Shown in pieces: positions 8,121 through 15,874 of a DNA stretch of 64,000 bases. The stretch spans positions 1 to 64,000 of IMG/VR virus record IMGVR_UViG_3300035698_007508. One strand, given 5' to 3'. Position numbers and translations under genes: made by a program. Source of the DNA: a virus. Below the pieces are notes generated by a model, which was not told the DNA's origin, did not search any database, and saw nothing but the letters and a program-made list of their open reading frames with translations. The first letter of the stretch is position 1; the number at the start of each line of letters is the position of its first letter.

Positions 8121-8632
8121 GCGAAAAGGGACTGGGCGACAGTCGGAGGAGCGAATTACGCTTGGTCTTGAGCGAGGGTATGGTCAGCCAACTGCTGGCC
8201 GACAATCCTGGCGCCAAGGTCGAGATAACGAACCGGATCATCGACACGACAGCGCAGCGTTTGATCAAGAAGGCGCTGAACGACCGTGACCTGATTGCGG
8301 TGACCCGTACGCGGGTTGAGGAACAGCTCAGGGAGCTGGTCCGTAAGGTCGGTACACACCTGCCGCCAGGATGGGGTGCCAAGAAGGTGCTGTCCAAGAT
8401 TGTCAAGGACGAGATGGAGGCGCTGGTATTGGCCGAGGCTAACGCCCTGGCGAGTAAGGCGCTGAAGGCCATGGGCGACAAGAAGGCTGTGCAAAAGCTG
8501 ATGGATGACGCTGTCAAGGCCAGTCTCGCACGTGGGTTCACGTACGAGACTACACGCAAGCTGATCGGACCGCACCTGGAGAAGCTGGTAAGCGAAGAGC
8601 TGAGCAAACGACTGGGGGTGAAAAGTGACTGA
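8117..8632 (+). CDS. Hypothetical helical Lys/Ala-rich protein, 171 aa
   Basis: SD gaggaggatcttcgg fixes the start at 8117. Nearly all helical and rich in Lys, Leu, Glu and Ala (LVLAEANALASKALKAMGDK); net basic. No Cys cluster or membrane segment. Possibly a nucleic-acid-binding or structural helper protein; not recognised. Overlaps the following GTG start by 8 nt. Confidence 0.68.
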   Translation: MSEKGLGDSRRSELRLVLSEGMVSQLLADNPGAKVEITNRIIDTTAQRLIKKALNDRDLIAVTRTRVEEQLRELVRKVGTHLPPGWGAKKVLSKIVKDEMEALVLAEANALASKALKAMGDKKAVQKLMDDAVKASLARGFTYETTRKLIGPHLEKLVSEELSKRLGVKSD

Positions 8633-9008
8633 GTACGAGCGACTTAAGGCCGAGTATACGCGTCTGCGCGACTTGGTAGAAGAGGTATATACGACCGGCA
8701 TTTGGCGTACTACCACTATCCCCGAGGCGCGCCAGCGTCAGCTGTGGGCACGACTGCGTAACGCGGCTGACATACCGGAGGGCACGGCAACAAGGCTGGG
8801 CCTGGACCAGGCGCCGGCGGGTGATGATCAGGCTGTGCTCGGCGCCATGCGCCAGTGCCGGTCTGTTCTCGAACACCAGATACTGCGCAACGCCAGGCCG
8901 GTGGAGCGTGGTATGCTCAAGGGCTGTACCGATCTTGGTACGGTCGGGCCCGGCACGCTGGACGAGATCCGCGCTGTTGTGGATCTGGCAAACGAGGTGG
9001 ATTCGTGA
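8625..9008 (+). CDS. Hypothetical protein, 127 aa
   Basis: GTG start overlapping the end of the preceding gene, with a plausible SD (tgggggtgaaaa). N-terminal helical part (TEYERLKAEYTRLRDLVEEV) is coiled-coil-like; the rest is mixed. No known domain recognised. Ends in a GTGA overlap with the next small gene. Confidence 0.62.
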   Translation: MTEYERLKAEYTRLRDLVEEVYTTGIWRTTTIPEARQRQLWARLRNAADIPEGTATRLGLDQAPAGDDQAVLGAMRQCRSVLEHQILRNARPVERGMLKGCTDLGTVGPGTLDEIRAVVDLANEVDS

Positions 9009-9133
9009 TTGTACATCACAACAGTAGGCTCGCTGAACGCGTGCTGGACCCGGATCAGTCCGGGCTCCGGCACTACGCGGTGCGGGTGATAGTGGACAGG
9101 CCTCAGCAAATCAATAAGGGAGGTAGCTGGTGA
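9005..9133 (+). CDS. Hypothetical small protein, 42 aa
   Basis: GTG start in GTGA overlap and GTGA overlap again at its end, so it probably is translated by coupling; no own SD. Basic, beta-rich short sequence (HYAVRVIVDRPQQ). The tight fit between two genes is the main support; function unknown. Confidence 0.45.
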   Translation: MIVHHNSRLAERVLDPDQSGLRHYAVRVIVDRPQQINKGGSW

Positions 9134-9465
9134 ATAGACGGACCTTCATCAAGACAACGGCGGCTGCGCTCACGCTCGTGGGTATAGCGCCGGCCATGGT
9201 AGTCAAGCCTGGATTCCCGTGCACCGTGCACTGCCGGTGTATAGAGAGCACTGTGCACGACATGGTGGTACTCAAATACCCTGATGGCTGCCCACACGGG
9301 TTGAAGGCCATACGGGCGGGCAGTACGACGGTACGCCGCTGCGCGCTGTTGGAGTCCTGGTTGCAGAACTGGGACGCTGTAACGCACTGGCCACGACAGC
9401 ATGAGTGGTACGCCCCGGCACGGCATGATCCGATCAACACGGCCCGGTCAAGCGAAGCGGAATGA
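9130..9465 (+). CDS. Putative exported protein with twin-arginine-like signal, 111 aa
   Basis: Preceded by SD gggaggtagctg before a GTG start. The N-terminus reads NRRTFIK followed by a hydrophobic stretch (TTAAALTLVGIAPAMVV), close to the S/T-R-R-x-F-L-K Tat consensus. The mature part is Cys- and His-rich (CTVHCRC, CPHG, RRCALL), which would fit folding or metal loading before export. No lysis or adhesion family recognised. An exported folded phage protein is unusual. Confidence 0.6.
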   Translation: MNRRTFIKTTAAALTLVGIAPAMVVKPGFPCTVHCRCIESTVHDMVVLKYPDGCPHGLKAIRAGSTTVRRCALLESWLQNWDAVTHWPRQHEWYAPARHDPINTARSSEAE

Positions 9466-9694
9466 GGCATACCGTCCACCTCTTGGTTCTGCGTGCCAGC
9501 ACGATTGGACCGTGATCGACCACCGCGTGTACGGGGTGACTGTCTCGTCCCGCCGCAAGTGCCGCCTGTGCGGACTGGAACAGTTCCTGGACCGATGCCA
9601 GGGGCGCACCGGCGGCAACTGGAAAACTGTAACGCAGAACGCTTGGAGTCAGGCGCTCCGGGGAAAGGACGATTGCAATGTCAAAACGCGCTAA
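9401..9694 (+). CDS. Zinc-ribbon protein, 97 aa, start uncertain
   Basis: Overlaps the previous gene by 65 nt if the ATG at 9401 is used; ATG 9425 is an alternative, neither with a good SD. The conserved-looking core is CQHDW followed ~25 residues later by CRLCGLEQF, a typical Cys/His + Cys-x2-Cys zinc ribbon of small phage proteins. C-terminal part basic. Function unknown. Confidence 0.5.
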   Translation: MSGTPRHGMIRSTRPGQAKRNEAYRPPLGSACQHDWTVIDHRVYGVTVSSRRKCRLCGLEQFLDRCQGRTGGNWKTVTQNAWSQALRGKDDCNVKTR

Positions 9695-9881
9695 CCCGGA
9701 GTCGCCTGCACTCCGTTGTTCTGTTTCGGACTTACTCCGACGAGCCACTAACAAGCGAAAACTACTGAAATTGCATCGCATGTCTGACGGCTACGCAAAC
9801 GAAAACATCATAAAACTGCTTGGCGACATGGCATGGGCAATTCGTCATTTGCGAAAACAGAACGGAAAGGGGGTTCTTTGA
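9678..9881 (+). CDS. Small basic protein, 67 aa
   Basis: Start supported by gggaaaggacgattgca before ATG. Very basic (NKRKLLKLHR, RHLRKQNGKG) with a middle helix (NENIIKLLGDMAWAIRHL). Codon use and base composition become more AT-rich here than in the neighbours, continuing into the noncoding stretch that follows, which hints at a separately acquired segment. A DNA- or RNA-binding protein is possible. Confidence 0.55.
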   Translation: MSKRANPESPALRCSVSDLLRRATNKRKLLKLHRMSDGYANENIIKLLGDMAWAIRHLRKQNGKGVL

Positions 9882-10299
9882 ACTGGTGAAGCTGACCGAG
9901 TCGTTAGGGCTGACCAGGCTATGACGTGTAGTCAAGTATAGTAATTTACGTACATTGAGCATTACCTATGTTAGTGATGTCGCAACCTACGTAAAATACG
10001 ACACTTACCGAGTTAGCGCTAGAATCGTCACAGTGCACCTGAGCGCCGGTAGACCATCGTCAGCATGGTGGCCTACCGGTGAATAGGTTAATGACTAGGA
10101 TTGTGATCAGAACTCACCGCTATAAACCATTGTATATCAACGGGTTGTGGCGGATGCGTGTAGTGGACTAAACAGAGGAGCGACTAGAAAGGGTGCCTCG
10201 GCTATAGGGCGGGCAAGTACTGCGATATACGTAGATTGCTAAAGATAAGCCCGTGGACGACGGTATACTCGACTAGAAACGCGCCAGAGAGGGGACCGG
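9882..10299 (+). other. 418-bp stretch without a supported gene
   Basis: No reading frame here has both a start with SD and reasonable length, and stops are frequent in all frames. It is more AT-rich than the surroundings. At 10046-10079 there is a strong interrupted hairpin: CCGGTAG with CTACCGG outside and ACCAT with ATGGT inside. It probably holds promoters or a structured RNA for the genes starting at 10300, but I cannot assign one. Confidence 0.5.
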
Positions 10300-10635
10300 A
10301 TGTTACGCAATGAACCGTATGTGAAACCAGAGAACAGCAAGCCAACCAGGATCGTAGCGGCTGCTGTATTGGTAGACGGGCACTTCTGGACAGGGTGGCG
10401 ACACTATCGGCTGATCTACCAGGTCATCGTCGATATCGCGCAGCCTGTTCACCAGGACCAGCAAGGGTTCTGGACTGACGACAACAGATTTGTGACGAGA
10501 CCGGCCGCCGGCGCATTAGCGCTGCGGTACGGGCAACTGAGTAAGGATTACCCGCATGGTAAGACGCTGCTGAGCGAGTACCTGTGGGACGAGGATGGTA
10601 ACGCTAAGGAGGCTGACGCATGGAAAACAGCGTGA
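10300..10635 (+). CDS. Conserved phage/bacterial protein of unknown function, 111 aa
   Basis: SD gagaggggaccgg. The sequence contains the pattern of a common uncharacterised phage family: an RHYRLIYQV-type helix, then DQQGFWTDDNRFVTRPAA and ALRYGQL, then LLSEYLWDEDG, equivalent to family motifs GRRHhxvI, eqGFvtsxGrFVdReeA, AxxaGQ and LfSEdLw. The biochemical role of this family is not known. First gene after the noncoding stretch. Confidence 0.75.
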   Translation: MLRNEPYVKPENSKPTRIVAAAVLVDGHFWTGWRHYRLIYQVIVDIAQPVHQDQQGFWTDDNRFVTRPAAGALALRYGQLSKDYPHGKTLLSEYLWDEDGNAKEADAWKTA

Positions 10636-11143
10636 ATGTAATGCTACATACCGAGAACGGGCTACTTTACCGCGGTGACGAGCAGCTCGGATCGCCCGAT
10701 GCGGACTACGCGGCTCGGGCACACGGCTTCAAGAACGCTGAACACCTGGTCAAGTACCTGGAAGGCGTGCAGCGCATGAACGCGCCGTGGCTTGAGCGGG
10801 CACGTGACACACACGTGGCACTGACGACATCGAGGTCGACGACAACGCTACGGTCAACATCAACAAGGAAGGCACATGGGTGGCCGCCTGGGTGTGGATA
10901 CCCAAGGAGGACGAGACCGAGTTCGAGCCTGACCCTGAGATGCGTGCTATTATGGAGCATACGGCGAAGCGGGCGGCCAATGGGCACTACTGCGGCGATT
11001 CGTACGAGATGCGGGTGCTGATCCAGCAGGGTCTGATGAAGAGCCTGGGTCGCAAGTCATTCGTACCGGACGAGTACTTCGGCCTCACGGCCGCGGGGCG
11101 CCGGTACTTGCAGGAGCATAAGGAGGATGGGGATGGTGCTTGA
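10620..11143 (+). CDS. Frameshift-split gene (two frames), ~170 aa if joined
   Basis: Translation from ATG 10620 (SD ctaaggaggctgacgc) is protein-like up to about nt 10815 (ENSVNVMLHTENGLLY through LERARDTHVAL) and then turns into Ser/Thr/Arg-rich nonsense ending at 11021. In the -1 frame, coding-like sequence begins at once (DDIEVDDNATVNINKEGTW, near 10823) and runs to 11143. That second part has no own start or SD except a GTG at 10880. The simplest reading is one gene broken by a single-base indel at ~10808-10828, from mutation or sequencing error; no canonical slippery heptamer is visible. Function unknown; the C-terminal part (EYFGLTAAGRRYLQEH) looks like a winged-helix end. Confidence 0.6.
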
Positions 11144-11243
11144 TCAAGACCAACAGATAGCGATAGTCAAAACCCTGGGTAACCTGGCCTCCAAGTTCTA
11201 CACCGAGTCAAAGGAAAGGCGTCGTAATGCGACCGCACACTAG
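11133..11243 (+). CDS. Small protein, 36 aa
   Basis: Very good SD (aaggaggatgggg) directly before the ATG, overlapping the end of the previous frame by 11 nt and the next gene by 17 nt. Product MVLDQDQQIAIVKTLGNLAS followed by a basic end (ESKERRRNATAH). Support is the SD and position; function unknown. Confidence 0.5.
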   Translation: MVLDQDQQIAIVKTLGNLASKFYTESKERRRNATAH

Positions 11244-11472
11244 ACAGCTAGGCGAATGGATCGAGGAAGGTATCCGGATCCAGACTGCGCATCAGTACCA
11301 GAAGACAGGTGCTCACGAGTGCGCGCCGACAGAGTCCTTCAAGCGCGGCGTGCTTAGTCACGTCATGCGTCAGGGCCGCGGCACCTTAGACCCCGAGTGG
11401 GTGAAGAGGATGATTGAACACGATACGGCGGGTGAGTTCTACAGCCACTCACCGGGAACATGTGGAGGATAG
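11227..11472 (+). CDS. Hypothetical protein, 81 aa
   Basis: SD gaaaggcgtcgta. Soluble, His-rich protein (EGIRIQTAHQYQKTGAHEC) with a C-terminal GTCGG; no domain recognised. It abuts the next gene (stop 11470-11472, ATG 11473). Confidence 0.6.
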   Translation: MRPHTRQLGEWIEEGIRIQTAHQYQKTGAHECAPTESFKRGVLSHVMRQGRGTLDPEWVKRMIEHDTAGEFYSHSPGTCGG

Positions 11473-11634
11473 ATGGACGAAGCGACAAAGATACTACGCG
11501 CCGCCAGTCTGAGCGTGGCAGACAAGTCCGAGTTGTATGACCTGTACCGTGAGGACCTGGAGGAATACTCCGAGTCTACGGCGCTGGATAAGCTGCAGTC
11601 AGCGATGAAGGAGGTTGCCGATGTCGATGGCTGA
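11473..11634 (+). CDS. Small acidic helical protein, 53 aa
   Basis: Immediate continuation of the cluster: SD tgtggaggatag ends at the ATG. Helical, Glu/Asp-rich (YREDLEEYSESTALDKLQSA). Overlaps the next gene's start by 14 nt. Function unknown. Confidence 0.55.
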   Translation: MDEATKILRAASLSVADKSELYDLYREDLEEYSESTALDKLQSAMKEVADVDG

Positions 11635-11890
11635 GGTACTGGCTTTACGTAACAGCCCTGAGAACCAACGGGCCAGGCTGATAGCAAAGCTGCTGGATCT
11701 TACGCCCCATGGAGAGGTAGGGGAGCTGGTGCTGGAGCTCAAGCGCGGTGACGATGTGTTCATGTCTGTCCCGCTTACGCACTTCGAGGTGCAGGTCAAC
11801 GTGGTACAAGCACCGGACGAACACGGGATACGGGTTCACCGACCGGGTGACAAGAAGATGCTGGTAGCAATGTGGAAGGAGTCAGAATGA
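11621..11890 (+). CDS. Hypothetical protein, 89 aa
   Basis: Start at 11621 chosen because aaggaggttgccg precedes it; an in-frame TTG at 11615 is less likely. Alpha/beta protein (LVLELKRGDDVFMSVPLTHF, FEVQVNVVQAPDEHGIRVHR), no Cys cluster. Followed by ATGA overlap to the next gene. No family recognised. Confidence 0.62.
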   Translation: MSMAEVLALRNSPENQRARLIAKLLDLTPHGEVGELVLELKRGDDVFMSVPLTHFEVQVNVVQAPDEHGIRVHRPGDKKMLVAMWKESE

Positions 11891-12084
11891 ACGAGACGTT
11901 ACAACGTGTGGCACGGGATTATCTTACGTATAATCTTCCACACCTATCAGTCGGGGCGCAGAACCTGTTCAGGCAGATGTACGCACCCGGCACGGATAAG
12001 CCTATCGCTGAGGTAGTGCGGGACATGCCGGCTGACAAGCTGGACTGGGCGATGACGCAGGTACGCAACACACTAGCCAAATAG
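11887..12084 (+). CDS. Hypothetical protein, 65 aa
   Basis: ATGA overlap with the previous stop; SD tggaaggagtcaga. Helical (TLQRVARDYLTYNLPHLSVG) with a motif DMPADKLDWAMTQVRNTL at the C-terminus that looks like the end of many small phage helical proteins. Function unknown. Confidence 0.6.
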   Translation: MNETLQRVARDYLTYNLPHLSVGAQNLFRQMYAPGTDKPIAEVVRDMPADKLDWAMTQVRNTLAK

Positions 12085-12092
12085 GAGGGTGC

Positions 12093-12701
12093 ATGACAAC
12101 AGCGATCGAGCTATGCATACCGACCAACACTGATGGATGGACAAGTCGTAGCATGCCCAAGAGTCAGTACGACGCTGCGCGACAGGTGTGTGCGCGATGC
12201 CCCGGTTACTGCTGCTACATGTTCTTCATGTCGCTGCCACTCAAGGGTAACGGCCAGATCGACCATGTCGCGTTAGGCGACTTGACCGGATTGGCTGAGG
12301 AGCTGCACGAACAGTGGAAGTACGGCGCAGCGTTCATCAAGGCGCATGTCAGGCGCCGGCGGGGACCCAAGCAGTATCGGGCTACCGCCGTGCAGTGCGA
12401 CGGTTACGACGCGTGCAACAAGACGTGCACGCTGTATGCCGAGCGCCCTTCCTTCTGCTCCAAGTACTTCTGCAGTGCTGCGCTTGAAGGACGTGTACCC
12501 GGCCGTGAGGCCTTCCCGTATCAGATACGGATGATGGTGAGAGCAGGATTGCTCGACCCCAAGAGTGTGCCCAAGACACGTAAGCCGTTGCCTATGAAGG
12601 ACTTACCGTATGACATGGGTGTAGCGGACGACATCGCGTATTGCGGTGACGTCATCGAGGAAGAGATGAAGGAGGAGGTATGCTGTGTCAAATCAGAATG
12701 A
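12093..12701 (+). CDS. YkgJ-like zinc- or iron-binding cysteine cluster protein, 202 aa
   Basis: SD aggagggtgc. Cys-rich pattern CARCPGYCC (C33, C36, C40, C41), then CDGYDACNKTCTLY and ERPSFCSKYFC, matches the YkgJ/UPF0153 family (CxxCxxxCC ... C.ly..RP..C..y.C), which chelates zinc or an iron-sulfur cluster; its biochemical role is not settled. The protein ends with another acidic/Cys segment (EEVCCVKSE). The last 17 nt overlap the next gene. Confidence 0.8.
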   Translation: MTTAIELCIPTNTDGWTSRSMPKSQYDAARQVCARCPGYCCYMFFMSLPLKGNGQIDHVALGDLTGLAEELHEQWKYGAAFIKAHVRRRRGPKQYRATAVQCDGYDACNKTCTLYAERPSFCSKYFCSAALEGRVPGREAFPYQIRMMVRAGLLDPKSVPKTRKPLPMKDLPYDMGVADDIAYCGDVIEEEMKEEVCCVKSE

Positions 12702-12954
12702 TGGAATAGTAACAGGACAGCTGGTGTTCCGCGACAAGGGCGACGCGCCCGACGGTTCGGATCGTAAGCTGTTCATGGTAGTTGGCGTATTGGCCGTGCC
12801 CAGGGATCACTTCATCAAGGGCGAGCACCGGTACGTACTGGATGGTCACGACGAAGACCTTGTGCTGCATCAGGCCAGCGCGAAAGACGTGAGTGCCCGG
12901 ACTATCGGCAACAGCGCCAGCGGTATACTGTGCGCACCGATGTGGCAGATATGA
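12685..12954 (+). CDS. Hypothetical protein, 89 aa
   Basis: GTG start behind a strong SD (gaaggaggaggtatgct). Predicted beta-rich (LFMVVGVLAVPRDHFIKGEH), soluble. No family recognised. Ends in an ATGA overlap with the next gene. Confidence 0.6.
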   Translation: MSNQNDGIVTGQLVFRDKGDAPDGSDRKLFMVVGVLAVPRDHFIKGEHRYVLDGHDEDLVLHQASAKDVSARTIGNSASGILCAPMWQI

Positions 12955-13736
12955 GCACGTCACGCGTAGAGCTCGGTACGATCCTTGCGGTAGCGCGTGG
13001 GGATCGTGTGCGAGTCGGTTACAGCGGGTACAGAGTCAGGGGCCAACGGTTCGCCGGCGGTACCCATACGTTAATGACGCCCGACATGTGGATCAAGATC
13101 ACATGCAGGGTAATAGAGAACCGGGGCCATACGTTCCTGGTGGAAGGGGTAGGACCGATGGAGTTCATGTACACAGCGATGGACCCGAAAGGCACGAAAG
13201 TGTACGGGGTGGTGACAGCTGACGACCAGTCACAGGCTATTGGCAAGATCCAGGTTGATGGTAAGGTCGCGATTAAGGTGGCGAAAATCAAGGAGCGTCC
13301 GTTCAAGGCGTTACCAGCCGATCGTACTGCTCTAATAGTAAGACCGTGGTATAAACGGGTGGCTGGCTGGTTCGAGGGCGTAAAGCCTAAGGGTGTACCG
13401 CGTGATGTGTTTGACTGTACAGGACCACCGATGGTGAACCATACCAGCACGATCGACGTACGGGTAGCTACGCTACAGGAGCGGTATGCTGACGTACGGG
13501 TAGCTACACTACAGGAGCGGTACGATGAACTGCAGGAGCGGTACGCTGAACTGGTTTCGGCTAGCATCGAGCAACATGTGTTACTGCAGCGCGCACGTCA
13601 GCAGCTGCTGGATCTGGCAATAGCGTTCGAACCGGTAGATGACTGGTACGGCCGCGGCACCGAAGGCGATCGTTCGCTTGAGGACGCACTGAAGGATGCG
13701 ATAGCAGACCTACAGACATCGCGGACAGCGCGGTAG
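12951..13736 (+). CDS. Hypothetical protein with tandem coiled-coil repeats, 261 aa
   Basis: Start at the ATG overlapping the preceding stop; a GTG 21 nt upstream is less likely. Residues 1-130 are a beta-rich domain (VEGVGPMEFMYTAMDPKG); residues ~168-205 are a repeat-built coiled coil (VATLQERYADVR then VATLQERYDELQERYAEL) made from a 36-bp tandem duplication. The stop codon is supplied by the first bases of a 63-bp inverted repeat shared with the gene at 24561, so the C-terminus may have been altered by that insertion. Confidence 0.68.
   Translation: MSTSRVELGTILAVARGDRVRVGYSGYRVRGQRFAGGTHTLMTPDMWIKITCRVIENRGHTFLVEGVGPMEFMYTAMDPKGTKVYGVVTADDQSQAIGKIQVDGKVAIKVAKIKERPFKALPADRTALIVRPWYKRVAGWFEGVKPKGVPRDVFDCTGPPMVNHTSTIDVRVATLQERYADVRVATLQERYDELQERYAELVSASIEQHVLLQRARQQLLDLAIAFEPVDDWYGRGTEGDRSLEDALKDAIADLQTSRTAR
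13455..13526 (+). repeat. 36-bp tandem duplication in coding sequence
   Basis: Two copies, 13455-13490 and 13491-13526, differ at three positions; a partial third unit (caggagcggtacg) follows. In frame, they encode repeated VATLQERY coiled-coil heptads. Confidence 0.8.
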
Positions 13737-13793
13737 GCGGTGAAAACGGGTAGACACCTCCGGCCTGGATCATGTTGTGCAACCGCATAGCCG
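13731..13793 (-). repeat. 63-bp inverted repeat, copy A
   Basis: The 63 bp are the exact reverse complement of 24745-24807, with mismatches immediately outside both ends. In this place it is noncoding except that its first six bases give the last codon and stop of the upstream gene. On the minus strand it still encodes the fragment MRLHNMIQAGGVYPFSPP found in the other copy's gene. Confidence 0.95.
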
Positions 13794-13940
13794 GACGCCT
13801 GTAGGATAAAATAATCGGGGTTCAAGTTCTCTGTGCGTTCACCCCAGTCCGCACCATTTTAACCGTTCAAGTCAATAACACCCACAAGGGATAACACCGC
13901 TATGCGGTACAACACGCACTAAGTGCGAGAGGAGAGTGTG

Positions 13941-14123
13941 ATGAGCCACATTAGCGACATGACTGAGTTGCATGCGCAAGCGGTGCGCCTTAAGCAGTTA
14001 ATAGAGGAGCGCGTCTGCGTTGGCTGGTTCAATCTGTCGGCGGAGGAGAAGTTTGACTGGCATAAGAACGTGAATGCTGTGGTGCTGCGCATCCGAGAAT
14101 TATGGCCGCCGGAGGAGGATTAG
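13941..14123 (+). CDS. Hypothetical protein, 60 aa
   Basis: SD gagaggagagtgtg sets the start at 13941. Helical, with conserved-looking EKFDWHKNVNAVVLRIRELW. It shares the word YDWHK/FDWHK with the following gene's product, perhaps coincidence. First gene after the 200-bp gap holding inverted repeat copy A; the rest of that gap shows no gene. Confidence 0.58.
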   Translation: MSHISDMTELHAQAVRLKQLIEERVCVGWFNLSAEEKFDWHKNVNAVVLRIRELWPPEED

Positions 14124-14126
14124 GTA

Positions 14127-14468
14127 GTGTCCATGACTAGGGATCAGGTAATGAAGGCGATAGCTGACGGCGCGGACCCCAGTAGATTGGGCGCGCTGGC
14201 GCATCGCATCAAGGACTACGTGCAAGCAACGGGTCAGCACTGGGTGAAGACGCCACGCTATGACTGGCACAAGGCAACGCCACGTGAGCTGCGCTTAATC
14301 CGAGAGGGTAAAGTGCCGAGCCATCCGCGGCGAGCGTTCAAACCGGAGCCGCCCCTATGGGTGGTACAAGACAAGGACCGGAGCGTACCGATAGGGAGGA
14401 AGAAGCGGAAGAGCAGGAAGAGTTGGAAGTCACGCCGTAACCCGGCACAGATGCAGTTAAAACTGTAA
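14127..14468 (+). CDS. Basic protein, 113 aa
   Basis: GTG 14127 (SD gccggaggaggattag) or ATG 14133. Helical N-terminus (DQVMKAIADGADPSRLGALA), then a strongly basic C-terminus (PIGRKKRKSRKSWKSRRN) expected to bind nucleic acid. No domain recognised. Confidence 0.6.
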   Translation: MSMTRDQVMKAIADGADPSRLGALAHRIKDYVQATGQHWVKTPRYDWHKATPRELRLIREGKVPSHPRRAFKPEPPLWVVQDKDRSVPIGRKKRKSRKSWKSRRNPAQMQLKL

Positions 14469-14486
14469 CAAGCGAAGGAGTATGCT

Positions 14487-15134
14487 ATGCGCATGGATGA
14501 CGGACCTGGCGCGGGAAGCTACAGTATCGACGATACACGTGCTGCGCGTAAGCGGTGCGTGCTTGGTGTATTCTGCGGTAATAATGCTGATGCGCAGCTA
14601 TTGCAGGACCGGTGGGAAGTACTGTTGGGTAATCCCAAATGGGGGACACGGTTTGAGATCTACCGTTACACCACTGTATTAGCGCGTTGTGGTGTGTGCG
14701 GTAAATGGACGCCAATATCGCATCTAACACGTGCTGATGATGGTTTCCACGGTTATGACGGTCGTGATGCCGACGACATCACGGCTATAGACGACGAGTG
14801 GGCGACACCGTTATGCACTAAATGCATAGATGTAGCGCGTAAAGCCTACGAGCGTATCGATGAATTCGCCGAGGCGTGGGGCGTTAATCCACGCAATGGC
14901 GAGTTCGAGTCTGATTGGTACGACGAGGACGAGGACGAGGAGGAGGAGGACGATTGGACTGTTAATTACGGCCCGAAAGAGTTCGAGATGCTGATGCGAG
15001 ATGGATGCGTCGGCACAACAGGAGAGAACCCTGTCGAGACCAAAGCGAACGCATATGTGGATAAGATGCGTGAGTTGATGGCCGCGCTGCCACAAGGTAT
15101 ACGGTATGTAGGGCCAGATCATTACGACTGGTAA
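14487..15134 (+). CDS. Putative zinc-binding protein with acidic stretch, 215 aa
   Basis: SD gcgaaggagtatgct. CGVCGKW (about residue 69) and CTKC (~111) form two Cys-x2-Cys pairs separated by ~40 residues, a probable zinc site. Residues ~148-157 are a run of Asp/Glu (DEDEDEEEEDD). N-terminal ~20 residues are flexible. Function unknown; acidic runs of this kind occur in DNA mimics and in histone-like partner proteins, which is only a suggestion. Confidence 0.65.
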   Translation: MRMDDGPGAGSYSIDDTRAARKRCVLGVFCGNNADAQLLQDRWEVLLGNPKWGTRFEIYRYTTVLARCGVCGKWTPISHLTRADDGFHGYDGRDADDITAIDDEWATPLCTKCIDVARKAYERIDEFAEAWGVNPRNGEFESDWYDEDEDEEEEDDWTVNYGPKEFEMLMRDGCVGTTGENPVETKANAYVDKMRELMAALPQGIRYVGPDHYDW

Positions 15135-15159
15135 TAATGCAATAACACGGAGGAGTTCG

Positions 15160-15786
15160 ATGAAGACGACACTGATAGCACTGATAGCACTGATGGCGGT
15201 CGCGGCAACTGCCGGGACCAATTGTATGACGCGCACCGAGATCTACGCCAGCCTGCAGACCAAGGCTTTGGCACGGGTGCACAGTTCCATCTGCGATGAG
15301 GACGCGAACGCCGCGCTGATTTGGGCATCGACCGTGACGCAGCTCCAAGCTGCTGAGCTGGCCGAGATCATGTTGGTGGCCAAGCGTACCGTGGTTCCGA
15401 ATCCGGAGCTGACGTTTCCCGCCCTCAAGCAGTTGGGTTTGTTCTGGCTCGGCCAGGAGCTGCGTGAGGAAGGCGCGACCGGCGGTAACATAATGAACCT
15501 GATCGAGGCATTCACATCCAGTGGCGTGTCCGCCCAGGTGATACAGGCCACCGTGCAGTCCGCGACGGAAGGATTTGTACAGGCGAGCCAGGCCAAGGCA
15601 CAGTACCAGGCGAAAGCCCGGGCAATGGCTGCGGCGATGGAGACCAAGTACGAGAAAACACGCAAGCGTGGCTACGGTCCCCTCATCCTGGGCGGCGCTG
15701 ACAAGGCGGCGGTCCGAGCCATGATCGAAGAGGGTAACAAGGCCGGGCACCACGTGCCGTACGAGCTGCGTGAACTGGAGGACTAG
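15160..15786 (+). CDS. Putative exported helical protein, 208 aa
   Basis: SD acggaggagttcg. Residues 1-19 (KTTLIALIALMAVAATAG) look like a signal peptide; the DNA there contains a tandem actgatagc repeat. A Cys at position 22 is not in a good lipobox, so cleavage by signal peptidase I is more likely. The mature part is helical and Gln/Ala-rich (ASQAKAQYQAKARAMAAAME), with a basic C-terminal region. A periplasmic or virion protein is possible. Confidence 0.62.
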   Translation: MKTTLIALIALMAVAATAGTNCMTRTEIYASLQTKALARVHSSICDEDANAALIWASTVTQLQAAELAEIMLVAKRTVVPNPELTFPALKQLGLFWLGQELREEGATGGNIMNLIEAFTSSGVSAQVIQATVQSATEGFVQASQAKAQYQAKARAMAAAMETKYEKTRKRGYGPLILGGADKAAVRAMIEEGNKAGHHVPYELRELED

Positions 15787-15821
15787 CGGCGCCGTCCTCT
15801 TAATACGTGTGTGCAACGCGT

Positions 15822-15827
15822 TATAAT
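15822..15827 (+). promoter_or_regulatory. Perfect -10 box (TATAAT), possible promoter
   Basis: TATAAT lies 48 bp before the gene at 15875. No good -35 box or extended -10 TG is present at the usual spacing, so this is a weak candidate for host sigma70 recognition. Confidence 0.3.
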
Positions 15828-15874
15828 ACTTTAGCGAGAGTTCGTATGTATCACCCAAACCAACAGGAGGCAGT

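Noticed and set aside
9882-10299. Possible CRISPR array or tandem repeats in the gene-free stretch
   Set aside because: No repeated units with constant spacing are visible.
13800-13860. tRNA-like end (GGTTCAAGT ... CGCACCA)
   Set aside because: No matching acceptor strand, the T stem is weak and no anticodon arm fits; accepted only as a chance resemblance.
15160-15786. Lipoprotein call for the exported protein
   Set aside because: The Cys after the signal is in GTNC, not a lipobox; signal peptidase I processing is more likely.
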